Positions 35,505-44,175 are shown, counted from the first letter of the stretch. The stretch: 64,000 bases of DNA from Lacibacter sp. H407 (GCF_037892605.1 NZ_JBBKTU010000001.1:124001-188000); one strand, 5' to 3'. Program-made: numbers and translations. Notes: a model not told the origin generated them from the sequence alone.

Positions 35505-37151
35505 ATGCCCGATAATTACCAGATCGCCGATATGTTTTCGCTGTTGAGTAAACTCATGGATATTCATGGCGAAGACAGTTTTAAAGCAAAGACTTACGCT
35601 GCTGCAGCTTTTAATATTGAAAAACTACCGGTACAGCTGGCCGATGTTGATCCTGCCAAAATTTCTACCTACAAAGGCATTGGCGCCAGTACGTCCAAAA
35701 AAATACTGGAGATCTTACAAACGGGCGAACTGAAAGCTCTCACCGATATTATTGCACGCACGCCTCCCGGTGTAATTGAAATGCTTTCGATCAAAGGCAT
35801 TGGCCCCAAGAAAATTTCCACCATCTGGAAAGAAATGGAAATTGAAAGTATTGGTGAATTATTATATGCCTGCGAAGAAAACCGTTTGTTACTCTTTAAA
35901 GGCTTTGGTGAAAAAACACAGGCCAATGTAAAAGAATCGATTGAGTTTTTTCTGAAGCACAAAGACATTCATTTGTATGCTGACGTGGAAGCCTACGCCA
36001 TGGCTGTTGATAAAAACCTGCGAACTCATTTTACTGATTATCGTTTTGAACTAACGGGTGAGTTCAGACGACAGATGGAAATTATTCATCAGCTTGAATG
36101 GGTTACCACTACTCCATTGGCTGTATTATCGCCCATCTTTACCAATAATAATTTTGAAGTGAAGGAACAAAACGATTCCTTTCTTTCCGTTAAAGGACCG
36201 GAGAATATTGTATTGCAGTTTCATTTGGCAACGGCAGACAATTTCGGAACGAGATTATTTCAAACATCCGCTTCTGAAGAGTTCTTAGAAACATGGGGCA
36301 CAGTAGCAACGGTGGCAGAAGAGCAATTATTGTTTGAAGAAAAAGGCGTGGCTTTTATTCCTTCCTGTTTGCGTGAAGAATTGCTGACCGGTGGTATTCC
36401 TGATCTTGTACAAGCTTCATCTATTAAAGGGATTATTCACAGTCATAGTAACTGGAGCGATGGTGGCGAAACCATTGAAACCATGGCACGTCATGCACAG
36501 GAAAAAGGGTTTGAGTATTTAGTGATCAGCGATCACAGCAAGAGTGCCGGTTATGCCAACGGATTAAGTGTGGAGCGTATTGAAGCACAACACAAATACA
36601 TTGATGAACTCAACGGCAAACTCAACGGCTTCCGCATTTTCAAAAGTATTGAAGCTGATATATTGGGTGACGGATCACTGGATTATGATGATGATACGCT
36701 TGCCACATTTGATCTGGTGATCGCATCGGTACACAGTAATTTAAAAATGAATGAAGAGAAAGCGATGATGCGTGTAATGAATGCGATTGAAAATCCCTAC
36801 ACCACCATACTCGGTCACATGACGGGACGATTGTTATTGAGCCGTGCCGGTTATCCACTCGATCATAAAAAAATTATTGATGCCTGTGTGGCCAACAGTG
36901 TGGTGATTGAACTGAACGCACATCCACGCCGACTGGATATTGACTGGCGCTGGATACCGTATGCGTTAGACAAAGGTGCTCTCCTTTCCATTAACCCCGA
37001 TGCACATGAACTGAGTGGCTATAACGATGTGAAGTATGGTACCCTCGCCGCACAAAAAGGAAGACTAACGGCCAGCCGTAACCTCAGCAGCTTTTCGTTG
37101 CGGGAGTTTGAAGAATACATTATGGATGTGCGGATGGAGAAAGGGATATAG
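35505..37151 (+). CDS. PolX-like protein with degenerate polymerase site and intact PHP domain
   Basis: Homologue of bacterial family-X DNA polymerase PolX, 548 residues from the ATG at 35505 (an upstream in-frame TTG at 35484 is less likely). It has helix-hairpin-helix segments (STYKGIGASTSKKILEIL, LSIKGIGPKKISTIWKEM, LFKGFGEKTQANV). The palm motif GSxRR...DxD of active enzymes reads TGEFRRQMEIIHQLEW (about residue 184), so both catalytic aspartates are missing. The C-terminal PHP phosphoesterase domain looks complete: IIHSHSNWSDGGET (about residue 309), VISDHSKSAGYANGLS, IASVHSNL, LGHMTGR, NPDAHE. Expected activity is therefore metal-dependent nuclease or phosphatase with DNA binding, not synthesis. 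Confidence 0.88.
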   Translation: MPDNYQIADMFSLLSKLMDIHGEDSFKAKTYAAAAFNIEKLPVQLADVDPAKISTYKGIGASTSKKILEILQTGELKALTDIIARTPPGVIEMLSIKGIGPKKISTIWKEMEIESIGELLYACEENRLLLFKGFGEKTQANVKESIEFFLKHKDIHLYADVEAYAMAVDKNLRTHFTDYRFELTGEFRRQMEIIHQLEWVTTTPLAVLSPIFTNNNFEVKEQNDSFLSVKGPENIVLQFHLATADNFGTRLFQTSASEEFLETWGTVATVAEEQLLFEEKGVAFIPSCLREELLTGGIPDLVQASSIKGIIHSHSNWSDGGETIETMARHAQEKGFEYLVISDHSKSAGYANGLSVERIEAQHKYIDELNGKLNGFRIFKSIEADILGDGSLDYDDDTLATFDLVIASVHSNLKMNEEKAMMRVMNAIENPYTTILGHMTGRLLLSRAGYPLDHKKIIDACVANSVVIELNAHPRRLDIDWRWIPYALDKGALLSINPDAHELSGYNDVKYGTLAAQKGRLTASRNLSSFSLREFEEYIMDVRMEKGI

Positions 37152-37209
37152 CTCCCTGCCATTAAACAGGGCGAAAACTGCCCTTTGCGTGGGCGTATTG
37201 TGCCTTAAT

Positions 37210-37231
37210 GAGCGAAGGATGAGCGAAGGAT
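37210..37231. repeat. Tandem 11-bp duplication
   Basis: GAGCGAAGGAT occurs twice in direct contact (37210-37220, 37221-37231) in the gap before the next small gene. Confidence 0.6.
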
Positions 37232-37283
37232 GGTTGCATTTGCCTGGCTTTTTGTTTATCTTGTTTAGATAATACCTACCCCT

Positions 37284-37577
37284 ATGGCACGTATCCGGCA
37301 ACACTCTCTTTTGAAAGGCCTGCAAGGCCAGATCGGTAAGCAGCTTGTTTTTAAGCAATACGGTTCAAAAACCGTAGTGAGCCGCTACCCTGATATGAGC
37401 AATGTAAAGCCAAGTTTATTACAATTAGAAAACCAAACCCGTTTTGGGAAGGCGGTTGCCTATGCAAAAGCTATTAACAACGATCCCGTGTTGAGGGCGG
37501 CGTATGCGAAACAGTTGAAGAAGGGGAAAAAGGTTTATCAAACGGCGTTGCAGGAATATTTGAAGAATAACCCTTGA
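37284..37577 (+). CDS. Small basic conserved-looking protein, unknown function
   Basis: A 97-residue protein with high Lys/Arg/Gln content and no signal peptide or membrane helix. The N-terminus GLQGQIGKQLVFKQYGSKTV and the middle SNVKPSLLQLENQTRF are regular enough to look like a real folded protein, perhaps a nucleic-acid-binding one. Own small transcription unit between polX-like and a convergent accessory gene. I do not recognise the family. Confidence 0.65.
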   Translation: MARIRQHSLLKGLQGQIGKQLVFKQYGSKTVVSRYPDMSNVKPSLLQLENQTRFGKAVAYAKAINNDPVLRAAYAKQLKKGKKVYQTALQEYLKNNP

Positions 37578-37720
37578 AAGCGGCGCTTACGCAAGCTTTT
37601 GTTTATTACTGATTTACATAGATGTGGGGCCACAGATGGACGCAAATGAACACAGATGTACTTGGCCACGAATAGCACGAATTTACACGAATGGTGAATT
37701 GTAAATCGGCCCTTTTTTTA

Positions 37721-38254
37721 CTACTCATCATTGAGTTTACTCTCGTTTTTGTTGACTAAAGCGTTCCCACATGCATTATCAGTGTGGCCGGGGAAGGCGG
37801 TGAGGATGTTGCCGCTGGCGGTAGTGATGACGGTGATGTGGGTAGCGGGGAGGCCGTTTCGATCGAAGCCGATGTGTTGATTGGTTTGGAGTGTGCGTTG
37901 GAAGGTTGCTTTGCCGGCAACGGGTGCGACGGGCATGGGCTGTGCTTCTTTGATGAAGTGCAGGATTTCATTAAGTGAGATGTGGAATTTTCCTGCGTCG
38001 GGATGGCGGGGTATTTTGTAGTAATGCCGTTCTAAAATATGGGCCAGCGCTGTTACGCTCAGGTAGTAGGTGCTGGAACGAAATTTTCGCTTACAGAGCA
38101 CCGGTATACTGTTGTAGGTTTCGTGGCAGAGTTCGTCGAGCCAGGCTTGGGTGTCGGCGAGGGTGAAGATGAGTTTGATGAAGTGGGGTTCGTTGAACAT
38201 GGGGAGTGGTGAGTTGTGAGTGGGTTGGCGTGGTGCACTGTTCTTTTGCTTCAT
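37721..38254 (-). CDS. Lineage-specific protein, C-terminus resembling polymorphic-toxin RNase folds
   Basis: A 177-residue cytoplasmic protein, unknown. N-terminal about 110 residues are helical (FIKLIFTLADTQAWLDELC, YYLSVTALAHILERHYYKI). The C-terminal part has TFQRTLQTNQHIGFDRNG followed by ATHITVITTASGNILTAFPG, a strand pattern (T.V.T..G.I.TAFP) reminiscent of BECR/EndoU-like toxin domains. No signal peptide or immunity gene is obvious, so toxin function is only a possibility. The coding strand is GC-richer than its surroundings. A ~180-bp structured repeat begins 7 bp upstream of its start; the same repeat heads the next minus-strand gene. Confidence 0.6.
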   Translation of the reverse strand: MKQKNSAPRQPTHNSPLPMFNEPHFIKLIFTLADTQAWLDELCHETYNSIPVLCKRKFRSSTYYLSVTALAHILERHYYKIPRHPDAGKFHISLNEILHFIKEAQPMPVAPVAGKATFQRTLQTNQHIGFDRNGLPATHITVITTASGNILTAFPGHTDNACGNALVNKNESKLNDE

Positions 38255-38260
38255 GTTTTT

Positions 38261-38440
38261 TGATGGAATTGTGCAAGCACAATTTCTTTTTCTGTCACTT
38301 TTTGCTTGTCCAAAAAGTAACCAAAAAGGACCCCGAAAACCAATATACAGCCTGGTTTTCGGATAACGCCTTGATGTACTTTAGCACTACTGTAGTTAAT
38401 TACTTTGCTGCCAGCTTGAACATCCTATGTGCAACAGTTA
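38261..38440. repeat. Structured intergenic repeat, copy 1
   Basis: Shares about 175 bp with copy 2 (38965-39140). It contains three hairpins in a row: AATTGTGC/GCACAATT (38267-38284), CTTTTTG/CAAAAAG (38298-38317) and CCGAAAACCA/TGGTTTTCGG (38333-38362). The stems are unchanged in copy 2 while loops differ. Lies directly upstream of the minus-strand gene 37721-38254. It keeps an open frame on the plus strand without a plausible start. Confidence 0.8.
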
Positions 38441-38498
38441 TATTTCTATTTAGCCATATTGTTTTGCCCATTGCGTATCAGCTATTGCCTATTGCCTT

Positions 38499-38942
38499 TT
38501 AATTTCGTCGGCGGGGATGGCGGTGCCATTTTTTGTACCACCAGTTGAAATAGTTGTGGCGCCAATGGGCATGGGCGGTCATGAATTTTGGTTTGGTATT
38601 GTTGGGCCAGAGCATGTTGATGGCTTTTAGCTCGTTCATCATTTGGCGGATGTTTTCTTCTGTGTAATATTCTTGTCCGTAGTGCATGGCGATGATATAG
38701 TCTTGCAGGTGTTGCCTTGCCTGTTCTTTGCCTTCTCCTTCAAAACTGCTGTAGCTGCAATTTTCCATGAACCAATGGAGCATGTCGTTGGGTGTGGTGT
38801 CTAAAAGTTTGCAGAGCAGGAGAAAGCCGTAGGGTATTTGGAAACGAAATTCCTGTCGGCGGCTGTAGTGTTCGGTTTGCCATTTTAGTTCGGGCTTTGG
38901 CAATTTTCGGGGAAGCTTCGGTGTATCCTTGGTGATAAGCAT
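38499..38942 (-). CDS. Lineage-specific hypothetical protein
   Basis: A 147-residue basic protein rich in aromatic residues, no signal peptide. Distinct features are FRFQIPYGFLLLCKLLDTTP, a helical middle (DYIIAMHYGQEYYTEENIRQ) and an aromatic/histidine-rich tail (HAHWRHNYFNWWYKKWHRHP). It is not visibly related to the gene 37721-38254, although both carry the same upstream repeat. I do not recognise the family. Confidence 0.6.
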   Translation of the reverse strand: MLITKDTPKLPRKLPKPELKWQTEHYSRRQEFRFQIPYGFLLLCKLLDTTPNDMLHWFMENCSYSSFEGEGKEQARQHLQDYIIAMHYGQEYYTEENIRQMMNELKAINMLWPNNTKPKFMTAHAHWRHNYFNWWYKKWHRHPRRRN

Positions 38943-38964
38943 TTCTATATTTTTAATTTTTAAG

Positions 38965-39140
38965 TGATGAATTGTGCAGGCACAATTTGAGTTCTTGTCA
39001 CTTTTTGTTTGCCCAAAAAGTAACCAAAAAGGGCCCCGAAAACCAATGTACAGCCTGGTTTTCGGTAAAAGCCTTGATCGAGTTTGGTACTGCTGTAGTG
39101 AATTGCTGCTGTACTTTCATGAACATCTCATGTGCAGCAT
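38965..39140. repeat. Structured intergenic repeat, copy 2
   Basis: Same three hairpins as copy 1: AATTGTGC/GCACAATT (38970-38987), CTTTTTG/CAAAAAG (about 39001-39020) and CCGAAAACCA/TGGTTTTCGG (39036-39065). It starts 22 bp upstream of the minus-strand gene 38499-38942. The rest of the gap to 39465 holds no gene apart from a short heptamer repeat. Confidence 0.8.
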
Positions 39141-39389
39141 TCTGGTTGTCTGATACAGATTGATTGTTCATAGAGTTGGTAGCCGGTAGTTGATAGCCTG
39201 TAGTCAAGAGGACAGAGCCGTAGTGATAACAGGGACACACAAAAGAAAAAGGTTTTTCGATAGAAATTGGTTGTGTTACAGGTACCCGGCGGTTTCTGGT
39301 ATAAAGTAACGAAGGCGGGAAGCGGTAACCTACCTGTGTTGTTTGTATTTTACAATGATATGGTTGTATGTTACATTTTGTGAGCTCCA

Positions 39390-39417
39390 GGTTACGGGTT
39401 ATGGGTTATGAGTTACG
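39390..39417. repeat. Heptamer tandem repeat, four units
   Basis: GGTTACG, GGTTATG, GGTTATG, AGTTACG in direct succession, followed by a partial GGTA. About 50 bp upstream of the XRE regulator gene. Confidence 0.75.
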
Positions 39418-39465
39418 GGTAGAAATACCGTTTTATAAACAAACAGAAATAATTACTTTAGCGTT

Positions 39466-39855
39466 ATGACAGAAAAGACCATACACGAAGGAAGGAATGT
39501 AAAACGCATCCGTGAAATATTGGGTATTAAGCAGGATGCTCTTGCCATGGAATTAGGATTGAGCCAACAGGCTGTGAGTGCATTGGAACAGAAGGAGGCG
39601 TTGGATAAGGATATGATTGAGAAGATTGCGAAAGTGATGAAGGTTACACCGGAATCAATTAAAACTTTTAGTGAAGAAAGCGTAGTAAATATTATATCAA
39701 ATACGTTTACAAGTCATGACACTTCAACTATGAACGCTGTTAACTACTACCCTACTTTTAATGCTTTAGAAAAAATGATAGAATTATACGACGCATTACT
39801 CAAAAGCGAGCGTGAAAAAATTGTGTTGCTTGAGAGATTGTTGGAAAAGAGATAA
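39466..39855 (+). CDS. XRE-family helix-turn-helix regulator
   Basis: A 129-residue DNA-binding protein. HTH_3 domain covers about residues 10-63 (VKRIREILGIKQDALAMELG, LSQQAVSALEQKEALD). The C-terminal part ends in a coiled coil (about 98-128, LEKMIELYDALLKSEREKIV), which probably dimerises. Such short XRE proteins with a C-terminal coiled coil are common stand-alone regulators in this phylum. It sits at the left end of the AT-rich accessory stretch and is followed by a terminator. Confidence 0.88.
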   Translation: MTEKTIHEGRNVKRIREILGIKQDALAMELGLSQQAVSALEQKEALDKDMIEKIAKVMKVTPESIKTFSEESVVNIISNTFTSHDTSTMNAVNYYPTFNALEKMIELYDALLKSEREKIVLLERLLEKR

Positions 39856-39865
39856 AAAAGAAATA

Positions 39866-39894
39866 AAAGCCACTGTGTTACGGTGGCTTTTTTG
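39866..39894 (+). terminator. Terminator after the XRE gene
   Basis: AAAGCCAC (39866-39873) and GTGGCTTT (39883-39890) pair, followed by TTTTG. Confidence 0.8.
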
Positions 39895-39987
39895 TGAGAA
39901 AACAACACGACAATTTCATTAGTGTATTTCACTAGCAGCAAACTCAAAGCAACACTAATTAAAAAAACCAAAAAACCTTTCACATAT

Positions 39988-40368
39988 ATGAAAATTATAC
40001 TGACAATTATAATAGCAATAATGCAAACCCTAATTGTCATTATTCCTTTAAAAGGCAAACTATCTGACAACACGTCTAAATTTACTAAGAACTTTACCAA
40101 ACTAGGCTGGGTTCTTATTTCATGTTATATTGTGACAACTTTTTGTACAGTAATATTTTTTCTCGTTACTGATGCAGAAGAAGAGGAAAGCAAATCAAGC
40201 CTTTTTTCCCAACTACAAGAAAGAGATTCAATTCATCAACAAAGAATTATTGAAGCAGGCAAAAGTTATACTGAGCAATTAAATAGTAGCAATAAAAATA
40301 CAATTGAAGCTTTAGCTAAATATGGTCTTAAGTATGACACGGCTCAAAAAACAATAGAAAAATCATAA
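39988..40368 (+). CDS. Membrane protein fragment, N-terminal part of a frameshifted gene
   Basis: 126 residues from the ATG at 39988 (a GTG 22 codons upstream is possible). Two membrane helices (about 1-19, KIILTIIIAIMQTLIVIIPL, and 35-59, LGWVLISCYIVTTFCTVIFF) and a helical, charged segment ending in KYGLKYDTAQKTIEKS. The sequence appears to continue in another frame right after the stop (next entry), so this is probably the first third of a longer protein of about 280 residues. Function unknown. Confidence 0.6.
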   Translation: MKIILTIIIAIMQTLIVIIPLKGKLSDNTSKFTKNFTKLGWVLISCYIVTTFCTVIFFLVTDAEEEESKSSLFSQLQERDSIHQQRIIEAGKSYTEQLNSSNKNTIEALAKYGLKYDTAQKTIEKS

Positions 40369-40370
40369 GC

Positions 40371-40827
40371 GATTCTTCGAAAAAAAATATTACAATAATA
40401 CAGGGTAACGACCCAATTTTTGGCCTTTGTAGTAACAATGGTATTAAGATTCAAGAAAGGCATGGCGATACATTAGATTTTATTTTTCGTATTGTTATAA
40501 ACATTCTCCTGCAAATCTTACTGTTAGTTTATATACAGTTGGTGTACTCAATGGCCAATTTATTTTAATGGGAAAAATGAACGATTATTTCTCAAAGAAG
40601 AATGGTTTAGAAATTGATGGCATTTTTGAAGACCAAATCACCGTTATCAACCGGAGTAAATCTTCAAAATTATTTTTCTACATATCGGGCACTTTACTAA
40701 AAAAGGAAATGGAAATATCATTCCTATTGACGAAGTAAACGCCTATGATTTAGTAACAAATAAATACGGGTTCACTTCCGACAAGATTAAGGAAAATATA
40801 AAGGGTTTTATCAATACATCCAGATAA
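40371..40827 (+). pseudogene. Remainder of the membrane-protein gene, in three frames
   Basis: Coding-like sequence continues without a start: 40371-40478 (SSKKNITIIQGNDPIFGLCS...), then 40478-40700 in a second frame (ANLTVSLYTVGVLNGQFILM...), then 40700-40827 in a third (GNIIPIDEVNAYDLVTNKYG...). The frame changes fall at homopolymers: A-runs near 40346-40388, T-runs at 40478-40487 and six A at 40699-40704. Either the gene decayed by slippage or the assembly has indel errors here. Confidence 0.65.
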
Positions 40828-41171
40828 TAAAAAAAAGAAACTTTTAATAAAAAACAAGCAATCACATAATCAGATACCAAGACTGGATTCAAACCATAAA
40901 TGGGCAAAGATAATTTGAATATACTGCCTACTGAAAAGCATATTCGATTCAAGTTTTTCAAATTAGCTTACAAGTTAAAATTCCGTCGGATCCGGGTCTG
41001 GTAACCGACCTAGGAGTTAAACATATAATTACCGAGCTCCACAACTTGAAACCTCGGGCGAACAAAGGCTTTGCATTTTTAAAAGATGTTGCGTATTATA
41101 GCGAAACGATTAGTGTTATCAGTGATTGATGACAGACATATTGTAAACAAGAGACAAATAAACGCCTGAAA
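40828..41171. other. Gap without a supported gene
   Basis: AT-rich sequence. A short open stretch (about 40973-41128, reading ...GLVTDLGVKHIITELHN... to VISD and stop) could be the end of a decayed gene but has no start and no recognisable family. No terminator or promoter stands out. Confidence 0.5.
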
Positions 41172-42794
41172 ATGAATATAACAAGCTTATTAGTAGGACT
41201 TTTAACTGGTACTTTAGTTTCCTACATCATTCTTTATTTGCTTAACAAGACAAAAAATGTTTCAAAAGCTGTCTTTGATGAACTTTCTGCAAAACACAAC
41301 GAGACGAATACCAATCTCAGATTAATTGAAAATAAAACACAAATACTTCAAGAGTCCAATGATTCACTTACAAGAAAATTAACTTTAAAAGAAAATGAGG
41401 TTGCCCAATTCCAAACACAAGCAGCTTCATTAGAAACAAACTTTACAAATAGTGAAAGAAGAATCAACGAACTTTCAAAAGAACTAAGTACGGAACGAGA
41501 AACGAATAAAAGCCTACAAAACGATATAAATCTTCACAAGCAAACAAATTCTGAACTTTCAGCAAATAACAAATCAATTACCGAAAATTTGGCAAAACAG
41601 AATGAAACAAACGATAAGCAAATAAAACAAATTGAAGAACTTACAATAAAACTAACAGATCTAACAGCACAAGTCAGCAAATTAACAGCGAACAACACGG
41701 CCTTGTCAGAGAAACTGACGACACAAAAAGCAGAAGTTGAAGAACTTCAAAAGACAGCTCATTTACAATTTGAAAAAATTGCGAATAAATTGCTTGAAGA
41801 AAAATCCAAAAACTTTACTGAAACAAATAAAACAAATATCGAAATACTATTAAATCCGCTAAAGGAAGACATTAACAAATTCAAAGAAAAAGTTGAAGCA
41901 ACCCACACTGAAGATACGAAACAACGAACATCATTAGAAGAAAGAATAAAGGGTTTAATTGAACAAACCAATAAGGTAAGCACGGAAGCAAACAATTTAG
42001 CAACTGCTTTAAAAGGGAAAGCTCAAAAAAGAGGAAATTGGGGCGAAATGATTTTGGAAAGAATACTAGAGTCATCGGGTTTAACAAAAGACAGAGAATA
42101 TTTTGTTCAACAATCCATTAAAGATGATGAAGGTAAAACTCAAAGGCTTGACGTAAAAGTAAACTTGCCTGATGAAAGAGTAATCATTGTTGATTCGAAA
42201 GTTTCGCTAATTGCGTATGATAGTTATTCAGCAAGTGAAGATAGTGATGAACAAAAGAAATTTCTTACAGAACACATCAATTCAATTAAGCTTCATATTG
42301 AGCAATTAAACACAAAAAAATATGACAACATTGATACGGCTTTGGATTTTACCATGATGTTTATACCAATAGAACCCGCCTATTTATTGGCAGTTCAAGG
42401 CGACTCCGACTTGTGGTCATATGCATACTCTAAAAGAATTTTATTAGTTAGCCCTACAACATTGATCGCTTGCCTTAAATTATTCTCTGACCTTTGGAGA
42501 CGTGAATGGCAAAATAAAAACGCCATGGACATAGTTAAACGTGGTGAATTATTGTATGAAAAATTTGTTGGTTTTACGGAAAACTTTGAAGAAATAGGTA
42601 ACAAGCTAAATTCAACTCAAAAGGCCTATGATAATGCGTTGGGGCAACTAAAAACAGGAAGGGGAAATGTAATAAGTCAAGCTATTCATTTGAAAAATTT
42701 GGGGTTAAAGTCAGATAAAAAAGTTTCTGACAAATTACTTCCGTTCAACGTTGATGGCACTGAAATTGAAAATGAAAATCAAACGGAACAATGA
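41172..42794 (+). CDS. rmuC: DNA recombination protein RmuC
   Basis: A 540-residue RmuC: N-terminal membrane helix (SLLVGLLTGTLVSYIILYLL), a long coiled coil (about 40-245) and the RmuC nuclease-like core (about 275-480: KRGNWGEMILERILESSGL, RLDVKVNLPDERVIIVDSKV with the PD-(D/E)XK-like D...DSK, and WSYAYSKRILLVSPTTLIA). In Escherichia coli RmuC limits inversions at short inverted repeats. Here it lies inside an AT-rich stretch full of palindromes and unknown genes rather than in a housekeeping operon, and its codon use looks AT-richer than the flanks. Confidence 0.93.
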   Translation: MNITSLLVGLLTGTLVSYIILYLLNKTKNVSKAVFDELSAKHNETNTNLRLIENKTQILQESNDSLTRKLTLKENEVAQFQTQAASLETNFTNSERRINELSKELSTERETNKSLQNDINLHKQTNSELSANNKSITENLAKQNETNDKQIKQIEELTIKLTDLTAQVSKLTANNTALSEKLTTQKAEVEELQKTAHLQFEKIANKLLEEKSKNFTETNKTNIEILLNPLKEDINKFKEKVEATHTEDTKQRTSLEERIKGLIEQTNKVSTEANNLATALKGKAQKRGNWGEMILERILESSGLTKDREYFVQQSIKDDEGKTQRLDVKVNLPDERVIIVDSKVSLIAYDSYSASEDSDEQKKFLTEHINSIKLHIEQLNTKKYDNIDTALDFTMMFIPIEPAYLLAVQGDSDLWSYAYSKRILLVSPTTLIACLKLFSDLWRREWQNKNAMDIVKRGELLYEKFVGFTENFEEIGNKLNSTQKAYDNALGQLKTGRGNVISQAIHLKNLGLKSDKKVSDKLLPFNVDGTEIENENQTEQ

Positions 42795-42853
42795 ACAACG
42801 AACCAGCAACATTTAAACGAAGTCGAAGTCCCCTGAACCGTTAAAAGCATTAT

Positions 42854-44047
42854 ATGAATTTTTTAAAAAAACTATTTGGTCTCACCTCGAAAACCGAATC
42901 AATCCAAAGTGACAACTTAAACAAATCATCCAATGAAAAAGAGTTGCCCTTTGAAATTAAAATAACAACCTCTTTTGGCTCCAATTCATCATACGTTCAA
43001 GAAAAATTTAAACCTATAACTAAAGACAACCAAGGCAATTGGATTTTAAATCCAGAGGCGCCTTTTATTCTTACCCTCTTAAATGCTGATAAGAAAATTG
43101 CTGATCAAATACGAAATCTTTTAGATGATGAAGAAATTAGAGATTATAGGAAAGATGATAAATTGGTAGCAATTTTTGCTGAGCACAATTTAAAAATAAA
43201 GGAAATTGAGGATTATAAAACAAAATACAAGGCAAAGTACTTCCAGAAAATTGATAATCTGAAAGCTGCTTCAACTGAATGGGGCTCATTAGGAGAAAAA
43301 GACAAAGATGATCTACTTTTCGAGTTCCGACAGGCTGCAATCGCTGAAATATTTGAGAGAGCTAATTGCGATATAGAAATCCTATTTGAAAATGAACCAA
43401 CTGATATTTCTATTGATGACGAACTTATATCAGAATTTGGGTTTGAAAATCTACAAACCTATCTCGGATGTGCAGACAAATTGGAAAAAGTGAGAGTTGT
43501 TTCGAGTGACAATTATTCCAGACCAATTTTTGAAAAACTAGTTGAGTTAAATCTAGCAATCAGAGGAGCTGATATTTCTAAAGAAGAGGTATTATCTGTC
43601 CTTACACTTAAAGAATTAAATTTAATTGCAGAGAATCCTTCTAAGGAATTTAAAAGAAAAAATCAAGCAATCGAGTATATTTTGTCTTTGGAAAAGATAG
43701 ATGAAAGAATAGGTAAATATATTTCGCTACGAGAATTATTTAAACTCAAACCTTTACCAGAAAAATATAGTCAAATCGATATTCAGAAGATATCGGCGGC
43801 TTGGTCATATCATGAACAAGAAGTTCGTCTCTTAATGGATACTTTCAGAAATTCATATTATGCTTGGCGTGACCTTAAAAATGATGAGTATATAAAGGCT
43901 TATAAAATCGAGCCGCTTGACAAAGACTACCCTTGCCCTTGTGCAAAAGACCTATCAACGAAAATATTTTCCAAAAATAATCCTCCTAAAATGCCATATC
44001 ATATTGGTTGTAATTGTTTTATTAACAAAGAATATAAATACAATTAA
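42854..44047 (+). CDS. Unknown protein with a MuF-like C-terminal Cys/His cluster
   Basis: A 397-residue cytoplasmic protein, mostly helical, AT-rich codons. The only motif is at the C-terminus: YPCPCAKDLSTK followed about 14 residues later by MPYHIGCNCFINKE. The arrangement CxC...PxHxxCxC resembles the C-terminal cluster of phage minor head (MuF) proteins and of some proteins fused to them, where it probably binds zinc; the MuF core itself is not visible. It follows rmuC by 59 bp and may be co-transcribed. Function unknown. Confidence 0.65.
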   Translation: MNFLKKLFGLTSKTESIQSDNLNKSSNEKELPFEIKITTSFGSNSSYVQEKFKPITKDNQGNWILNPEAPFILTLLNADKKIADQIRNLLDDEEIRDYRKDDKLVAIFAEHNLKIKEIEDYKTKYKAKYFQKIDNLKAASTEWGSLGEKDKDDLLFEFRQAAIAEIFERANCDIEILFENEPTDISIDDELISEFGFENLQTYLGCADKLEKVRVVSSDNYSRPIFEKLVELNLAIRGADISKEEVLSVLTLKELNLIAENPSKEFKRKNQAIEYILSLEKIDERIGKYISLRELFKLKPLPEKYSQIDIQKISAAWSYHEQEVRLLMDTFRNSYYAWRDLKNDEYIKAYKIEPLDKDYPCPCAKDLSTKIFSKNNPPKMPYHIGCNCFINKEYKYN

Positions 44048-44175
44048 ATACACCCGTTGCTGTTGTTCTACAACCCAATTAAAACATACAGTTGGCGCAT
44101 ACAACCGTTAAACAAAAAATCACTAAAATGAAAAGCCTGCTCAAGAACGCTTTCAAAAAATAATAAATTTCAACA

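Noticed and set aside
37578-37720. CACGAATAGCACGAATTTACACGAAT and the preceding ACAGATG-type direct repeats considered as an element
   Set aside because: Short, irregular, and of a kind widespread in bacterial gene gaps; no second copy of the whole arrangement in the window.
38206-38502. Plus-strand open frame over repeat copy 1 (and its twin at 38972-39163)
   Set aside because: The frame coincides with the duplicated structured repeat, has no credible start or ribosome site, and overlaps the start of the minus-strand gene; treated as a by-product of the repeat.
40988-41039. Cluster of restriction-like sites (GGATCC, GGTAACC, CCTAGG, GAGCTC) resembling a cloning linker
   Set aside because: The sites are spaced irregularly, flanked by ordinary AT-rich host-like sequence, and lie in an open reading stretch. 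No vector sequence is seen; coincidence is more likely.
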